64,000 nt of DNA, taken from positions 85,666,363-85,730,362 of the forward strand of contig CM061239.1 in assembly GCA_030848705.1 (NCBI GenBank), read 5' to 3'. The DNA is from Heracleum sosnowskyi. Taxonomy: Eukaryota > Streptophyta > Magnoliopsida > Apiales > Apiaceae. Positions 55,023 through 64,000 of this stretch are shown piece after piece. The first letter of the stretch is position 1, and the number at the start of each line of letters is the position of its first letter. Both the position numbers and the translations under genes were made by a program. Under the pieces are notes generated by a model. It was not told where the DNA came from. It did not search any database and was given only the letters and a program-made list of their open reading frames with translations.

Positions 55023-58000
55023 TTAAGAGAAATTTAGCATACCTAGCTCACTTACTAATCTTGAGAATGTTGATTCATCAAGTGGCTTGGTAAAGATGTC
55101 TGCAAGTTGTTGTTCACTTGGAACAAAATGTAACTCCACAGTACCATTCATAACATGTTCTCTAATGAAATGGTACTTGATGTCAATGTGCTTGGTTCTT
55201 GAATGCTGCACTGGATTCTCAGTAATGGCAATGGCACTAGTGTTGTCACAGAAAATAGGAATTTTCTCAACTCTTAATCCATAATCAAGTAGTTGATTTT
55301 TCATCCATAAAATCTGTGCACAACAACTTCCAGCTGCAATATACTCAGCCTCAGCTGTGGAGGTGGAAACTGAGTTTTGTTTCTTGCTGAACCATGACAC
55401 AAGCTTGTTTCCTAAGAATTGACAGGTGCCTGTTGTGCTTTTCCTGTCAATTTTACATCCTGCATAATCTGCATCTGAATAACCAATTAGTTCAAAACCA
55501 GATTCTCTAGGATACCAAATGCCAAGGTTTGATGTTCCTTTGAGATATCTGAAAATCCTTTTAATAGCAACTAAATGGGATTCCCTAGGATCAGCCTGAA
55601 ATCTAGCACATAGACATGTAGCAAACATAATATCAGGTCTACTAGCTGTTAAATATAAAAGTGAGCCTACCATGCCTCTGTAACTTGAAATGTCCACAGA
55701 TTTTTCCTTAGTATTCAATTCAAGTTTGGTGGCTGTGGGCATGGGAGTTTTGGCAGGAGAGCATTCCATTAAGTTAAACTTCTTTAATAAATCATGAATG
55801 TATTTTGTTTGACTAATAAAAATGCCTTCATTAACTTGCTTCACTTGAAGACCAAGAAAGTAAGTTAACTCTCCCATCATGCTCATTTCATATTTACTTT
55901 GCATAAGCTTGGCAAACTTTTGACAAAGCTTCACATCTGTAGACCCAAAGATTATGTCATCTACATAAATTTGAACAAGTATAGTAGAGCCATTCACAAT
56001 CCTATGAAAAAGAGTTTTATCTACAGTACCTCTAGTGAAGTGATTCTCAAGAAGAAACTGTGAGAGTGTGTCATACCAGGCTCTAGGTGCTTGTTTCAAA
56101 CCATAGAGTGCTTTGAGGAGGAAGTATACATATTCAGGAAAATCATCATCTTCAAAACCAGGAGGTTGACTCACATAGACCTCCTCTTCCAATTCCCCAT
56201 TCAGAAAAGCACTTTTCACATCCATTTGATAGACTTTGAAATTGGCATGGGCTGCATAGGCTAGGAAAATCCTTATTGCTTCTAGTCTTGCAACAGGAGC
56301 AAATGTTTCATCAAAATCAATTCCTTCTTCCTGTGAGTAGCCTTTTGCAACCAGTCTTGCTTTATTCCTTGTGACTATGCCATTTTCGTCCATCTTGTTT
56401 CTGAACACCCATTTTGTGCCTATGACACTCCTGTCTTTAGGCTTGGGCACCAGCTTCCAAACATTATTTCTCTCAAATTGGTTTAGCTCTTCTTGCATGG
56501 CTAAAACCCAATCTGGATCTAGAAGTGCATCCTCAACTTTCTTTGGCTCATCTTGAGACAGAAAGCTACTATATAGACATTCTTCTTGAGTTGCTCTTCT
56601 AGTTTGGACTTTTGAAGAAACATCACCTATAATAAGTTCAAAGGGATGATCTTTAGTCCATTTCCTTGAGGGAGGTAGATTTGCTCTATACGAGGTAGCT
56701 TCATGATCATGATTGCCTTGATTGGACATTTGTCCTTGAGAAACTCCCCCTGAGTTTGTTGTCCCTAAATGATCACTTCTAGAACCATTTCTATGACTGT
56801 CAACGGTATGACCATTTTGGTTGTCAACGAAACGCTCATTTTGACTGTCAACGAAACCACCATCATGACTGTCAACGAAATGATCATTTGGTCTACTAGC
56901 AGCTATTCTTTTCAATCTTAATGCAGCAACTTCATCTTCACTGCTGCTTTCATCTGTGCTAGTTACAACAACTTTAGTCTGTTTCTCAGTAGCCTTAACA
57001 TGATTCATTCGATCTCCTTCCTCATTCTCAAAAGAGAGACTTTCATGGAAACCTTCATCACAGAGACCTTGAATTTTGAGATCATCAAAGACAACATGTA
57101 CAGATTCCATAACAATGTTGGTTCTGAGATTATAGACTCTGTAAGCTTTCCCTGCTGCATATCCCACAAATATTGCTTCATCTGCCTTTGCTTCAAATTT
57201 CCCAAAATGCTCAGCTTGATTTCTCAGAACAAAGCACTTGCATCCAAAGACATGAAGAAAATCTAATAGTGGCTTCTTTCTTTTGAGTAACTGATAAGGG
57301 GTCATTCCTTTGGCCTGATTAATCAAAGAAATATTCTGAGTGAAGCAAGCTGTGTTAACTGCCTCAGCCCAAAAATAAGTTGGTAACTTTGATTCATCTA
57401 GCATTGTCCTTGCAGCTTCAATAAGTGTTCTGTTTTTCCTTTCAACTACACCATTTTGCTGTGGTGTTCTTGCTGCTGAAAACTCATGCAAAATACCATT
57501 TTCTTCACAGAACACCTTCATGCTTGAATTCTTGAATTCTGTCCCATTGTCACTCCTAATCCTTCTTACTTTGAAATCAGGATGATTGCTTACCATCTTG
57601 ATGTGATTGATAATGATTTCACTTGCCTCATCTTTAGAGTGCAAAAAGAAAGTCCATGTAAATCTAGAAAAATCATCAACAATCACAAGACAGTATTTCT
57701 TCTTTGAAATAGACATGACATTTACAGGGCCAAACAAATCCATATGAAGTAACTCAAGCTGATGAACAATTGATGACTCTGTCTTGCTTTTGAATGATGC
57801 CTTCTTTTGTTTCCCTTTTTGACAGGCATCACACAAACCATCCTTGGAAAACTCCACCTGTGGAATTCCTCTAGCAAGATCTTTCCTCACCAAATCATTC
57901 ATAACCTTGAAATTCAGATGAGATAATTTCTTGTGCCATAGCCAACTTTCATCCTTGCTTGCTTTGCTGAAAAGACAAGTGATGGTGTCTGAACTTGTGC

Positions 58001-58394
58001 TACTAAAGTCAGCAATGTACACATTCCCTCTTCTGAATCCAGTCATTACCACATTGTTGTTTCCTCCTTTAGAAACAACACAGGCTTCTTTTGAAAAAGT
58101 AACTAAAAATCCTTTGTCACAGAGTTGACTGATACTAAGCAAATTGTGCTTAAGACCATCCACCAATGCAACCTCATCTATGATGACATTCTCTTTTGAA
58201 ATCAAGCCATATCCCTTTGTGTAGCCTTTGCTGTCATCTCCAAAAGCAATACAAGGGCCAGCTCTTTCCTGAAACTCTGTGAGCAGGGTAGAATCACCAG
58301 TCATGTGTCTTGAACAACCACTATCCAAGTACCAAAGATTCCTTTTGTCTCCCTGCACACAATAAAACCAAATCAAGTTGATTTTGGTACCCAA
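55023..58394 (-). CDS. pol: Copia2 pol polyprotein (protease, integrase, RT, RNase H)
   Basis: About 1,123 open codons overlapping the end of gag in the -1 frame. The first residues before GDKRNLWYLDSGCSRHM are probably not native; the conserved part starts right after TGTGCAG. Protease LDSGCSRHMTGD, GAG-pre-integrase LWHKKLSHLNF, integrase HMDLFGPVN / RSDNGTEF / QQNGVVERKNRT, a linker with FVDS-type repeats (56800-56880) encoded by TCAACGAAA words, RT YVDDIIFGST, RNase H STAEAEYIAAGSCCAQILWM, C-terminus LVSELGMLNFS. All catalytic motifs present. Confidence 0.94.
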   Translation of the reverse strand: MGTKINLIWFYCVQGDKRNLWYLDSGCSRHMTGDSTLLTEFQERAGPCIAFGDDSKGYTKGYGLISKENVIIDEVALVDGLKHNLLSISQLCDKGFLVTFSKEACVVSKGGNNNVVMTGFRRGNVYIADFSSTSSDTITCLFSKASKDESWLWHKKLSHLNFKVMNDLVRKDLARGIPQVEFSKDGLCDACQKGKQKKASFKSKTESSIVHQLELLHMDLFGPVNVMSISKKKYCLVIVDDFSRFTWTFFLHSKDEASEIIINHIKMVSNHPDFKVRRIRSDNGTEFKNSSMKVFCEENGILHEFSAARTPQQNGVVERKNRTLIEAARTMLDESKLPTYFWAEAVNTACFTQNISLINQAKGMTPYQLLKRKKPLLDFLHVFGCKCFVLRNQAEHFGKFEAKADEAIFVGYAAGKAYRVYNLRTNIVMESVHVVFDDLKIQGLCDEGFHESLSFENEEGDRMNHVKATEKQTKVVVTSTDESSSEDEVAALRLKRIAASRPNDHFVDSHDGGFVDSQNERFVDNQNGHTVDSHRNGSRSDHLGTTNSGGVSQGQMSNQGNHDHEATSYRANLPPSRKWTKDHPFELIIGDVSSKVQTRRATQEECLYSSFLSQDEPKKVEDALLDPDWVLAMQEELNQFERNNVWKLVPKPKDRSVIGTKWVFRNKMDENGIVTRNKARLVAKGYSQEEGIDFDETFAPVARLEAIRIFLAYAAHANFKVYQMDVKSAFLNGELEEEVYVSQPPGFEDDDFPEYVYFLLKALYGLKQAPRAWYDTLSQFLLENHFTRGTVDKTLFHRIVNGSTILVQIYVDDIIFGSTDVKLCQKFAKLMQSKYEMSMMGELTYFLGLQVKQVNEGIFISQTKYIHDLLKKFNLMECSPAKTPMPTATKLELNTKEKSVDISSYRGMVGSLLYLTASRPDIMFATCLCARFQADPRESHLVAIKRIFRYLKGTSNLGIWYPRESGFELIGYSDADYAGCKIDRKSTTGTCQFLGNKLVSWFSKKQNSVSTSTAEAEYIAAGSCCAQILWMKNQLLDYGLRVEKIPIFCDNTSAIAITENPVQHSRTKHIDIKYHFIREHVMNGTVELHFVPSEQQLADIFTKPLDESTFSRLVSELGMLNFS

Positions 58395-60847
58395 GTTTCC
58401 TTGGGTCCTGTCTTGTTAGCCTTTGCATTCCCTTTTGTACCATTTTTCACTTTGGACTCAGATTGATTCAAATCAATCTTTACCCTTGGTGTTGATTTCT
58501 GAGGGTTGCTCATATTTTCATTCATAGCATGCATAGTTGGAGGAACAATCATGTTATTCATGTTCCATGGCATTTGTGGCATGTTAAACATATTCATGTA
58601 AGGATTAGACACAAATGGCATGCTAGCATATGGATTCTGAAATTGTGCATATGGAGCAAACATGTTAGGCATAACAGGCATTGTAGGCATGGAACTGTTC
58701 ATTTCAGGCTTGGGCATTTTCACATTAGCAGATTTCTTAACAGATTTGCAGATAGTAGACAAATGACTAACACTTCCACAATTAACACATGTCTTTCTAG
58801 GAGCATATTTATCAGGTGTGTAATTGTTGTGTTTGTTAATTCCTACTTTGCCATTCCTGTTATTCTTTTTATTTCCCTTAGCCTCATTATGAACTTTCTC
58901 TACCTTGTCTTTCAATTGCTTGTTAGACACGTGACCTACATTAGCTCTCTCAACAGGCTTCTCAACTTTCTTTGAATTACTAGACTCACCTTGAACAAAG
59001 TTCTTGGTGACAGGACCATACTTGTCATTAAGTCTAGTGAGTTTCTCTTTTCTTTTGTCTGTCAACGAAACAGCCTGATCGGTTGATGGTTCATGTGTCA
59101 ACGAAACATTGCATTTCGTTGACATATCAACCTCCAACAAATGATCATTGTTGTTTGTTGACTCTGTTTCTGATTCTAAGGTTTCACCAACACACCCTAG
59201 CTTCTCTTTGTTCTTTTTCCATGATTCCTCACAGAAAGATTCCATACCTTGAACATTAATGATGTTGGTAGCAACATTCCTGGAATCTTTCCATTTTGCA
59301 ATCACACCTTGTTCTATCTCAAGTTGTGTTTTAAGAATTTCTTCCCTTTGTAACACGTTCTCAAGTTCCTTCTTAGCATCCCTACTAACACACCTCATTT
59401 TCTCAAATTCAATGAGCTGTGCTTCTAACATTGCATTCCTATCACTTAAGAGCAGATTTGTCTCTTTTATTCTAGAATTCTCTTTGGTAAGTGATTTAAG
59501 AGTAACACGCAAATTATATAATACAGTAGACATTTCATTTACTGCACTATCGCATTCCTCTTTAGAAAGCTCAGAAAGATTAGTAATTGTTACCTGGTTG
59601 CTTGAGGAACTTGCTTCCTGCTCATGATTGTCAGCCATAAGAGCCAAGTTGACATACTCAACATCATCATCAGAGTCTTCACCATTACCAGCCCAGTCAT
59701 ACTCCTGAGACATGAAAGCCTTTTCTTTTTCCTTGAGAAGTTCAAAGTATTTCTTTTTATAATCAACAGGCTCAAATTTCCTGTTGCCCTTCTCAACCTT
59801 GGGCTTTCTGCAGTCTCCAGCAAAGTGACCAAGCATTCCACAATTGAAACATTTTGACTTAGACTTTTCAATCCAGTTTGTTTTGCTAGGTTGAAAGTCT
59901 CTTCTTGGTGGCCTTGCTTCTGAGTTTCTTTTGAACTTGAACTTAGAGAATTTCCTAGACAGAAAAGCAATATGCTCATCAATCTCATCTAAGTCATTCA
60001 AGTTGGCTGGTTCTGATTCTTCTTCTTCTTCTGTCATCTTGTCTTTACCCTTGCTAACATCACTCCTACAACTAGGTCGACTAGTTGTGGCCTTTGCAGT
60101 TTCTTTGTTGTCATCTTCCAGTTGGTTCACAGATGCAATTAATGCAATAGATCCACCCTTCTTCTGTACCTTTTCAATTTCCTCATCTTGCTCCATTTCC
60201 AGCTCATAAGTCTTCAAGGTTCCATAAAGCCTTTCAAGAGTGTAGTCTTTGTACTCTTGAGTGTTTCTAAGAGAAACAGTCATAGGCTTCCATTCTTTTG
60301 GAAGAGCTCTGAGAAATTTAAGGTTTGAATCCTTAGTTTGATAGATCCTCCCATACAGCTTTAATCCATTCAAAAGCTTCTGAAACCTACTAAACGTGTC
60401 ATTTAGGGTTTCACCAGCTTTAAAATGAAAATGCTCATATTGTTGTATAAGGAGTTGCATTTTATTTTCCCTGACTTGCTCAGTTCCTTCACAGAGAGTT
60501 CTAACAGTATCCCATACTTCCTTAGAGGTTGTACAGTTGATAACATTGTCAAACATCTCTTGCTCCAAACCATTAAACAGAATGTTCATGGTTCTTTTGT
60601 CTTTATGGACTTCTGCAACATCTTCAACAGTCCATTCTGAGACAAGTTTTGGAATCTCTACATCAGGAGCATCATCTGGCAGTCCAACTCTCGAATCAAG
60701 CTTCATGGGAACGTGTGGACCTTTCTCAATGCAGTCTACATACCTCTCATCCATAGACATGAGGTGTAAATGCATCTTTACTTTCCAGTGAAAGTAATTG
60801 TCCTTATCAAGAACTGGTATCTTCACACCTGCATCCTTCTTCACCAT
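58373..60847 (-). CDS. gag: Copia2 gag (824 aa)
   Basis: ATG at 60847 in a good context (ACCATGG), MVKKDAGVKIPVLDKDNYFHW. UBN2-type N-terminal region (residues about 60-230), zinc knuckle CFNCGMLGHFAGDC, a coiled-coil stretch (about 59250-59560), a linker with TCAACGAAA words (59062-59122), second knuckle CVNCGSVSHLSTIC, then a Met/Pro/Asn-rich section (58530-58710) and the terminal ETWVPKST followed by TGA. Pol begins in the -1 frame overlapping the end, unlike Copia1, where pol is in frame behind a UAG. Confidence 0.94.
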   Translation of the reverse strand: MVKKDAGVKIPVLDKDNYFHWKVKMHLHLMSMDERYVDCIEKGPHVPMKLDSRVGLPDDAPDVEIPKLVSEWTVEDVAEVHKDKRTMNILFNGLEQEMFDNVINCTTSKEVWDTVRTLCEGTEQVRENKMQLLIQQYEHFHFKAGETLNDTFSRFQKLLNGLKLYGRIYQTKDSNLKFLRALPKEWKPMTVSLRNTQEYKDYTLERLYGTLKTYELEMEQDEEIEKVQKKGGSIALIASVNQLEDDNKETAKATTSRPSCRSDVSKGKDKMTEEEEESEPANLNDLDEIDEHIAFLSRKFSKFKFKRNSEARPPRRDFQPSKTNWIEKSKSKCFNCGMLGHFAGDCRKPKVEKGNRKFEPVDYKKKYFELLKEKEKAFMSQEYDWAGNGEDSDDDVEYVNLALMADNHEQEASSSSNQVTITNLSELSKEECDSAVNEMSTVLYNLRVTLKSLTKENSRIKETNLLLSDRNAMLEAQLIEFEKMRCVSRDAKKELENVLQREEILKTQLEIEQGVIAKWKDSRNVATNIINVQGMESFCEESWKKNKEKLGCVGETLESETESTNNNDHLLEVDMSTKCNVSLTHEPSTDQAVSLTDKRKEKLTRLNDKYGPVTKNFVQGESSNSKKVEKPVERANVGHVSNKQLKDKVEKVHNEAKGNKKNNRNGKVGINKHNNYTPDKYAPRKTCVNCGSVSHLSTICKSVKKSANVKMPKPEMNSSMPTMPVMPNMFAPYAQFQNPYASMPFVSNPYMNMFNMPQMPWNMNNMIVPPTMHAMNENMSNPQKSTPRVKIDLNQSESKVKNGTKGNAKANKTGPKETWVPKST

Positions 60848-60897
60848 GGTTTCTGTTTTTGGTCTTGATCTTTAAACTTCTTGTATGTTAGAAGCTT

Positions 60898-60909
60898 GCT
60901 CTGATACCA
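60898..60909 (-). promoter_or_regulatory. Primer binding site, Copia2
   Basis: TGGTATCAGAGC on the minus strand, two bases from the 5' LTR; initiator-Met tRNA. Confidence 0.95.
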
Positions 60910-60911
60910 AT

Positions 60912-61904
60912 TGTTAATCCCAAATGACCTAACAGAATTGTAGAAGGGGGGGGTTGAATACAATTTTGATATTTCTTTAACTTGAAACTACTTTATAAAA
61001 TTAAACTGAACTGAATAAATAAAAACACAAGATATAAATAATTCAGTTGGATTGTTTGATGATCCAACTGAAGTGTTTTTATTGCGGAAATAATCTGTGA
61101 TACAAATGTACACAGCTGCTCAGTTACAAGGTTGTAGAGAAGAAAAATGCTCTCAAAGATAGCTAATACAAACTCTTTGTTTTTCTTCACACAAATAAAG
61201 TAACTGCTACACTTGGTTATATAAACCCAAGTTTACAACCCTATTTTTGGCTACACTAATAGTACAATGAGTAACCGCCAATAGTTTGCTTTTCATCCCT
61301 TTGTCCAGTGGTCCTTGGAGATCCTTGCTTTTGACTTCATGCTTATTATGATCACTTCCAAGAGCCCAATTGGAAACTGGGATGTTTCCTTATTCCCCAT
61401 GTCCATTTTAATGGTTTCCAATGCAAAGTACACTTCCACATCTCCTTTTTGATCTGTCAGGAACCTGTCACTATCACTTTGTCAATTGTATAGAAAAGCA
61501 ATAATGATTCGTTGATGGCATAGAGATGTGTTTCGTTGATAGCTTTATTCTTTGTTTCGTTGATGAGCTTCCTTGTTTCGTTGATAGAGTAATCTTCATT
61601 CCGTTGACATGTCTTCACTTAGGCAAAATTACAAGGCACTAAATATTTACAATTAACCAACCTATTTTGCCTATCTAACCATTTAGTCAACATGACTTAG
61701 AAAACCTATCTAGTACTCAACAAACTGCATATCAAACTATGAAGTAATGTACAGTGCAATTGCTACATCACTCATTTCGTTGATGAGCTTCCTGTCAACG
61801 AAACACTGCAAAGCATGCTATTTCGTTGACAGTTACAAAATAACTTAATACAAAATCTACTAAGTGTTTTTATAATTATCATCAAGAACAACATATTCCT
61901 AACA
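60912..61904 (-). repeat. Copia2 5' LTR (993 bp)
   Basis: Same length and, by eye, same sequence as 48864-49856, including the eight-G run. TATA box on the minus strand near 61217-61225 (TTTATATAACC). TCAACGAAA words at 61531, 61555, 61576, 61775, 61795 and 61821. Confidence 0.96.
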
Positions 61905-61909
61905 AACTT

Positions 61910-64000
61910 TGAGCCTTTGAATGTTTTAAGTGATTTTTGAAGCTTTAATGGTGTAAAAGCATATTTATGATCTTAGTAGCTATGATTGGGCTTTGTTATG
62001 AGTTGTATTGAGTTTTAAGAACGTAAAGGCATTGCTTGGCCTCAGTTCTTGGTATAATCAGAGGTATATGTTGATGAGAGTGATTGATGAGCAATTTAGA
62101 TGGTTCGAAATTTGGGATTATCCGATTTATAGCCGTCGTAATGACGAAATTTCTAAGACCCTTAAAAACAGAGCATGACAGTTAAGATAGGTCTCGGGTA
62201 TGAATGATTATATGATTTGTACTTATAGATTTTCGAACGTAGATCGTTTTGGCGCAAGAATCGGAACTAGCCGACTTACGGTTTAGGAGATATGGTCAAA
62301 TTGGTAAAAGTGGTTCGAAAACGAGAAGAAAAGTTCGTAACTGAATTTGAGAATACTTAACTTGATCTTTGCAGGGGTTACACATGGTAATTAAATACTA
62401 GAGACAGAAAGGAAAGTGTGGGAGAAGACCTTGTGTGAAAAAGATCGTTTTTCGATTTTATAAAAATGTTTGAAGTTAGGATAAATGCGAAGAAACCCCT
62501 TAAAACTAGTACTTGGGTATAACTTTGGAAAACTTTGAGAAATGAGTCGAAAATCTTGAAGTGAATCATACGAGGTTGACCCTAGAGTATTTATAACTTC
62601 AAGACAGATCAAGAGCAAGTCGGGATGATGTCCTTTGATAACAAACGAGTACCTAATTATAAGGTGTCGGTAGAAATTGCAAGGGTTAGGATTATATAGT
62701 CGCCTTAGTGCGGTGTTTAAGTTTAAGAATCATGTTTTTCTTGATTCCTAAGTATGAGTTATTGATGAAAGGTATTTTATTGTTGATAGATCGCCGGACT
62801 ACTGCAGGACACCACCCACCGACTAAGAGATCAGGCAAGTTTTCAAACCTATACCTTTTTAAAACTGTTGTGGTGATAACTAAAGAATTTGAGATATATG
62901 CTATATGTGTATGATTTCGAAATGATTTCTATGATGCTAAATCAAAGTATTGATATAAGTTGAACTTATAAGCTATGGATATAGTAATATTTTGGAGCTG
63001 ATGTGCTAAGTAAAACCCTCGGTAGGGGGAATATACTCTGCATTTATACTTTGGACCGGGAATGGTATCAGTTGTTATCTAGAGATATATTATATATTCT
63101 CTATATTTATTTTACATGCTAAGAATGGTATCAGTTGCTATCTAGGGTTATTTTATTGTGTTATTACAATTAATCTCGATAAATGATTTACAAATTAAAG
63201 ATCATTTGAAGTTTAATCTATTAAGGGTATATTTTAAATATATGATGAATAGTTGTTATCTACCCTTTTTGATAATAAAGTACTTGAGAATTATTTCTAA
63301 ATAAATATTCTTTATTAAATATAGTTTGATTTAATTATTTAAAGCCCTACTTCTTAAGGAAGTATTTCGTGAAAACTATTTTTAAACCCTAGATAGCTAA
63401 TAAAGTTTTATTCAGACAATTATAAATATAATTAGAGAAGGTTCCTAAAACTATTTCCCGTTTAAGTCTATATTCAGAAAGACTTAAATGTTCGCTCAAA
63501 CTTCAAAGATACATGGAACCTTTCTCAAGATTTTATGGTTGTTTCAAGTGGACTGCCCGGTCCTAAATCTTTTAAATCAATGAATTTATCAGTCTGGTTT
63601 ACTACCATCAAAATGATTTTGATTACTTCCTCAAGATCCGAGGGGTAAGATCAGTGGAATTAGTTGCATCCATTAACAAGCGTCAGCTTGGGAAATATGG
63701 GTGAATTTTCCTTTCCAACCAGATATGACTACTTTGTGGAGTTGTATTCTTGGGGAAAAAGGGGAAGGAACTTTATGTTTCAGTGTTATGGATTTACTCG
63801 AACTTGGAGATATATAAGGGACTGAGTAGCGCCGGTCCCCTAAGGGAATTACGCGTAGATCGTCGTTCTTTCCTTAGAATTATCAGTGCCCGACCGTAGG
63901 AGAAGTGGATGTAACAGAATCGACCGTCCAAGAACGGGTCTGTTCATCCTGCCTACAACCGATTGGCGGGGAGGTAAGTCGGTGTGAGACTGATTATCTT
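61910..64000 (+). repeat. Gypsy2 3' LTR, right segment (cut by window end)
   Basis: Continues the LTR after Copia2 and its second AACTT copy, matching 38629 onward at a constant offset. One substitution noticed (63940 C versus 40659 A). About 0.9 kb of LTR should lie beyond the window. Confidence 0.94.

Larger units (their letters stand above)
48864..61904 (-). mobile_element. Copia2: intact-looking Sirevirus-type retrotransposon, 13,041 bp
   Basis: Two 993-bp LTRs with no difference found by eye, AACTT duplications at 48859-48863 and 61905-61909, and primer site, gag, pol, aORF and purine tract all present. Inserted in the Gypsy2 3' LTR, so younger than Gypsy2. It carries at least 24 exact copies of TCAACGAAA (either strand). 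Among the elements here it is the best candidate for a currently competent copy. Confidence 0.97.
37429..64000 (+). mobile_element. Gypsy2: Tekay-like chromovirus, split by Copia2, 3' end beyond window
   Basis: 5' LTR 37429-41631, primer site 41636-41646, leader, gag-pol with chromodomain 42932-47628, purine tract (AAGGAGGGGAGAC), and a 3' LTR starting at 47662. That LTR is interrupted at 48863 by Copia2, resumes at 61910 and runs off the window. The preserved parts of the two LTRs align without indels except one TA unit, plus one substitution noticed (40659/63940). The element is young, yet its coding region has three disabling lesions. Confidence 0.94.

Noticed and set aside
1..64000. tRNA, rRNA, organellar insertions or single-copy host genes
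   Set aside because: None recognised. tRNA-like matches are only primer binding sites, and every convincing coding domain belongs to a transposable element.

Overview
This window is plant nuclear DNA, almost certainly from an angiosperm with a large, repeat-rich genome. I see no ordinary host gene. Nearly all of it is nested transposable elements: Sirevirus-type (SIRE/Maximus-like) Ty1/Copia elements, chromovirus (Tekay/Del-like) Ty3/Gypsy elements, an Athila-like remnant and one complete CACTA (En/Spm) DNA transposon. The Copia and chromovirus primer sites match initiator-Met tRNA. Species cannot be read from the sequence.

Layout. (1) 1-2965: 5' part of a minus-strand Copia ('Copia0': gag, primer site, LTR), inserted in the chromodomain codons of a plus-strand Gypsy ('Gypsy1'), whose last codons (2966-3038) and 3.6-kb 3' LTR (3080-6634) follow. 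(2) 6635-9155: decayed Copia-LTR-like and reversed Gypsy-LTR-like sequence, ending in an inverted repeat. (3) 9156-34376: 'Copia1', minus strand, flanked by TATAG duplications, with LTRs that differ by two substitutions and a G-run. Its gag and pol are open and share one frame across a single UAG. Its additional ORF (aORF) is damaged and is cut by a 10,950-bp CACTA transposon (11905-22854, AGA duplication). (4) 34382-37115: plus-strand Gypsy LTR; 37116-37428: Athila-like pol fragment. (5) 37429-64000: chromovirus 'Gypsy2', with two nonsense codons and a frameshift but nearly identical LTRs. Its 3' LTR is split by 'Copia2' (48864-61904, AACTT duplication), which has by-eye identical 993-bp LTRs and intact gag, pol and a 1,477-aa aORF.

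The CACTA element carries two divergent transposition genes on either side of a 174-bp tandem repeat: a TNP2-type transposase with one internal stop, and an 11-exon TNPA-like gene that reconstructs perfectly. A small GRF zinc-finger/membrane-anchor gene lies downstream of TNP2.

The most interesting signal is one that no standard feature type names. Each Sirevirus copy carries its own short DNA word, repeated many times in its LTRs, gag linker, pol linker, pol-aORF spacer and aORF: TCAACGAAA in Copia2, GACAG(T/C)ATC or CTGTCA in Copia1, an ATCCTGAT/ATACTGATGA family in Copia0, and GGTAGTACTA in the LTR fragment near 6.9 kb. In Copia2 the same word is read in several reading frames and on both strands, which points to selection on the nucleotide sequence. 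I suggest a copy-specific cis-array recognised by a protein, possibly the element's own aORF product.
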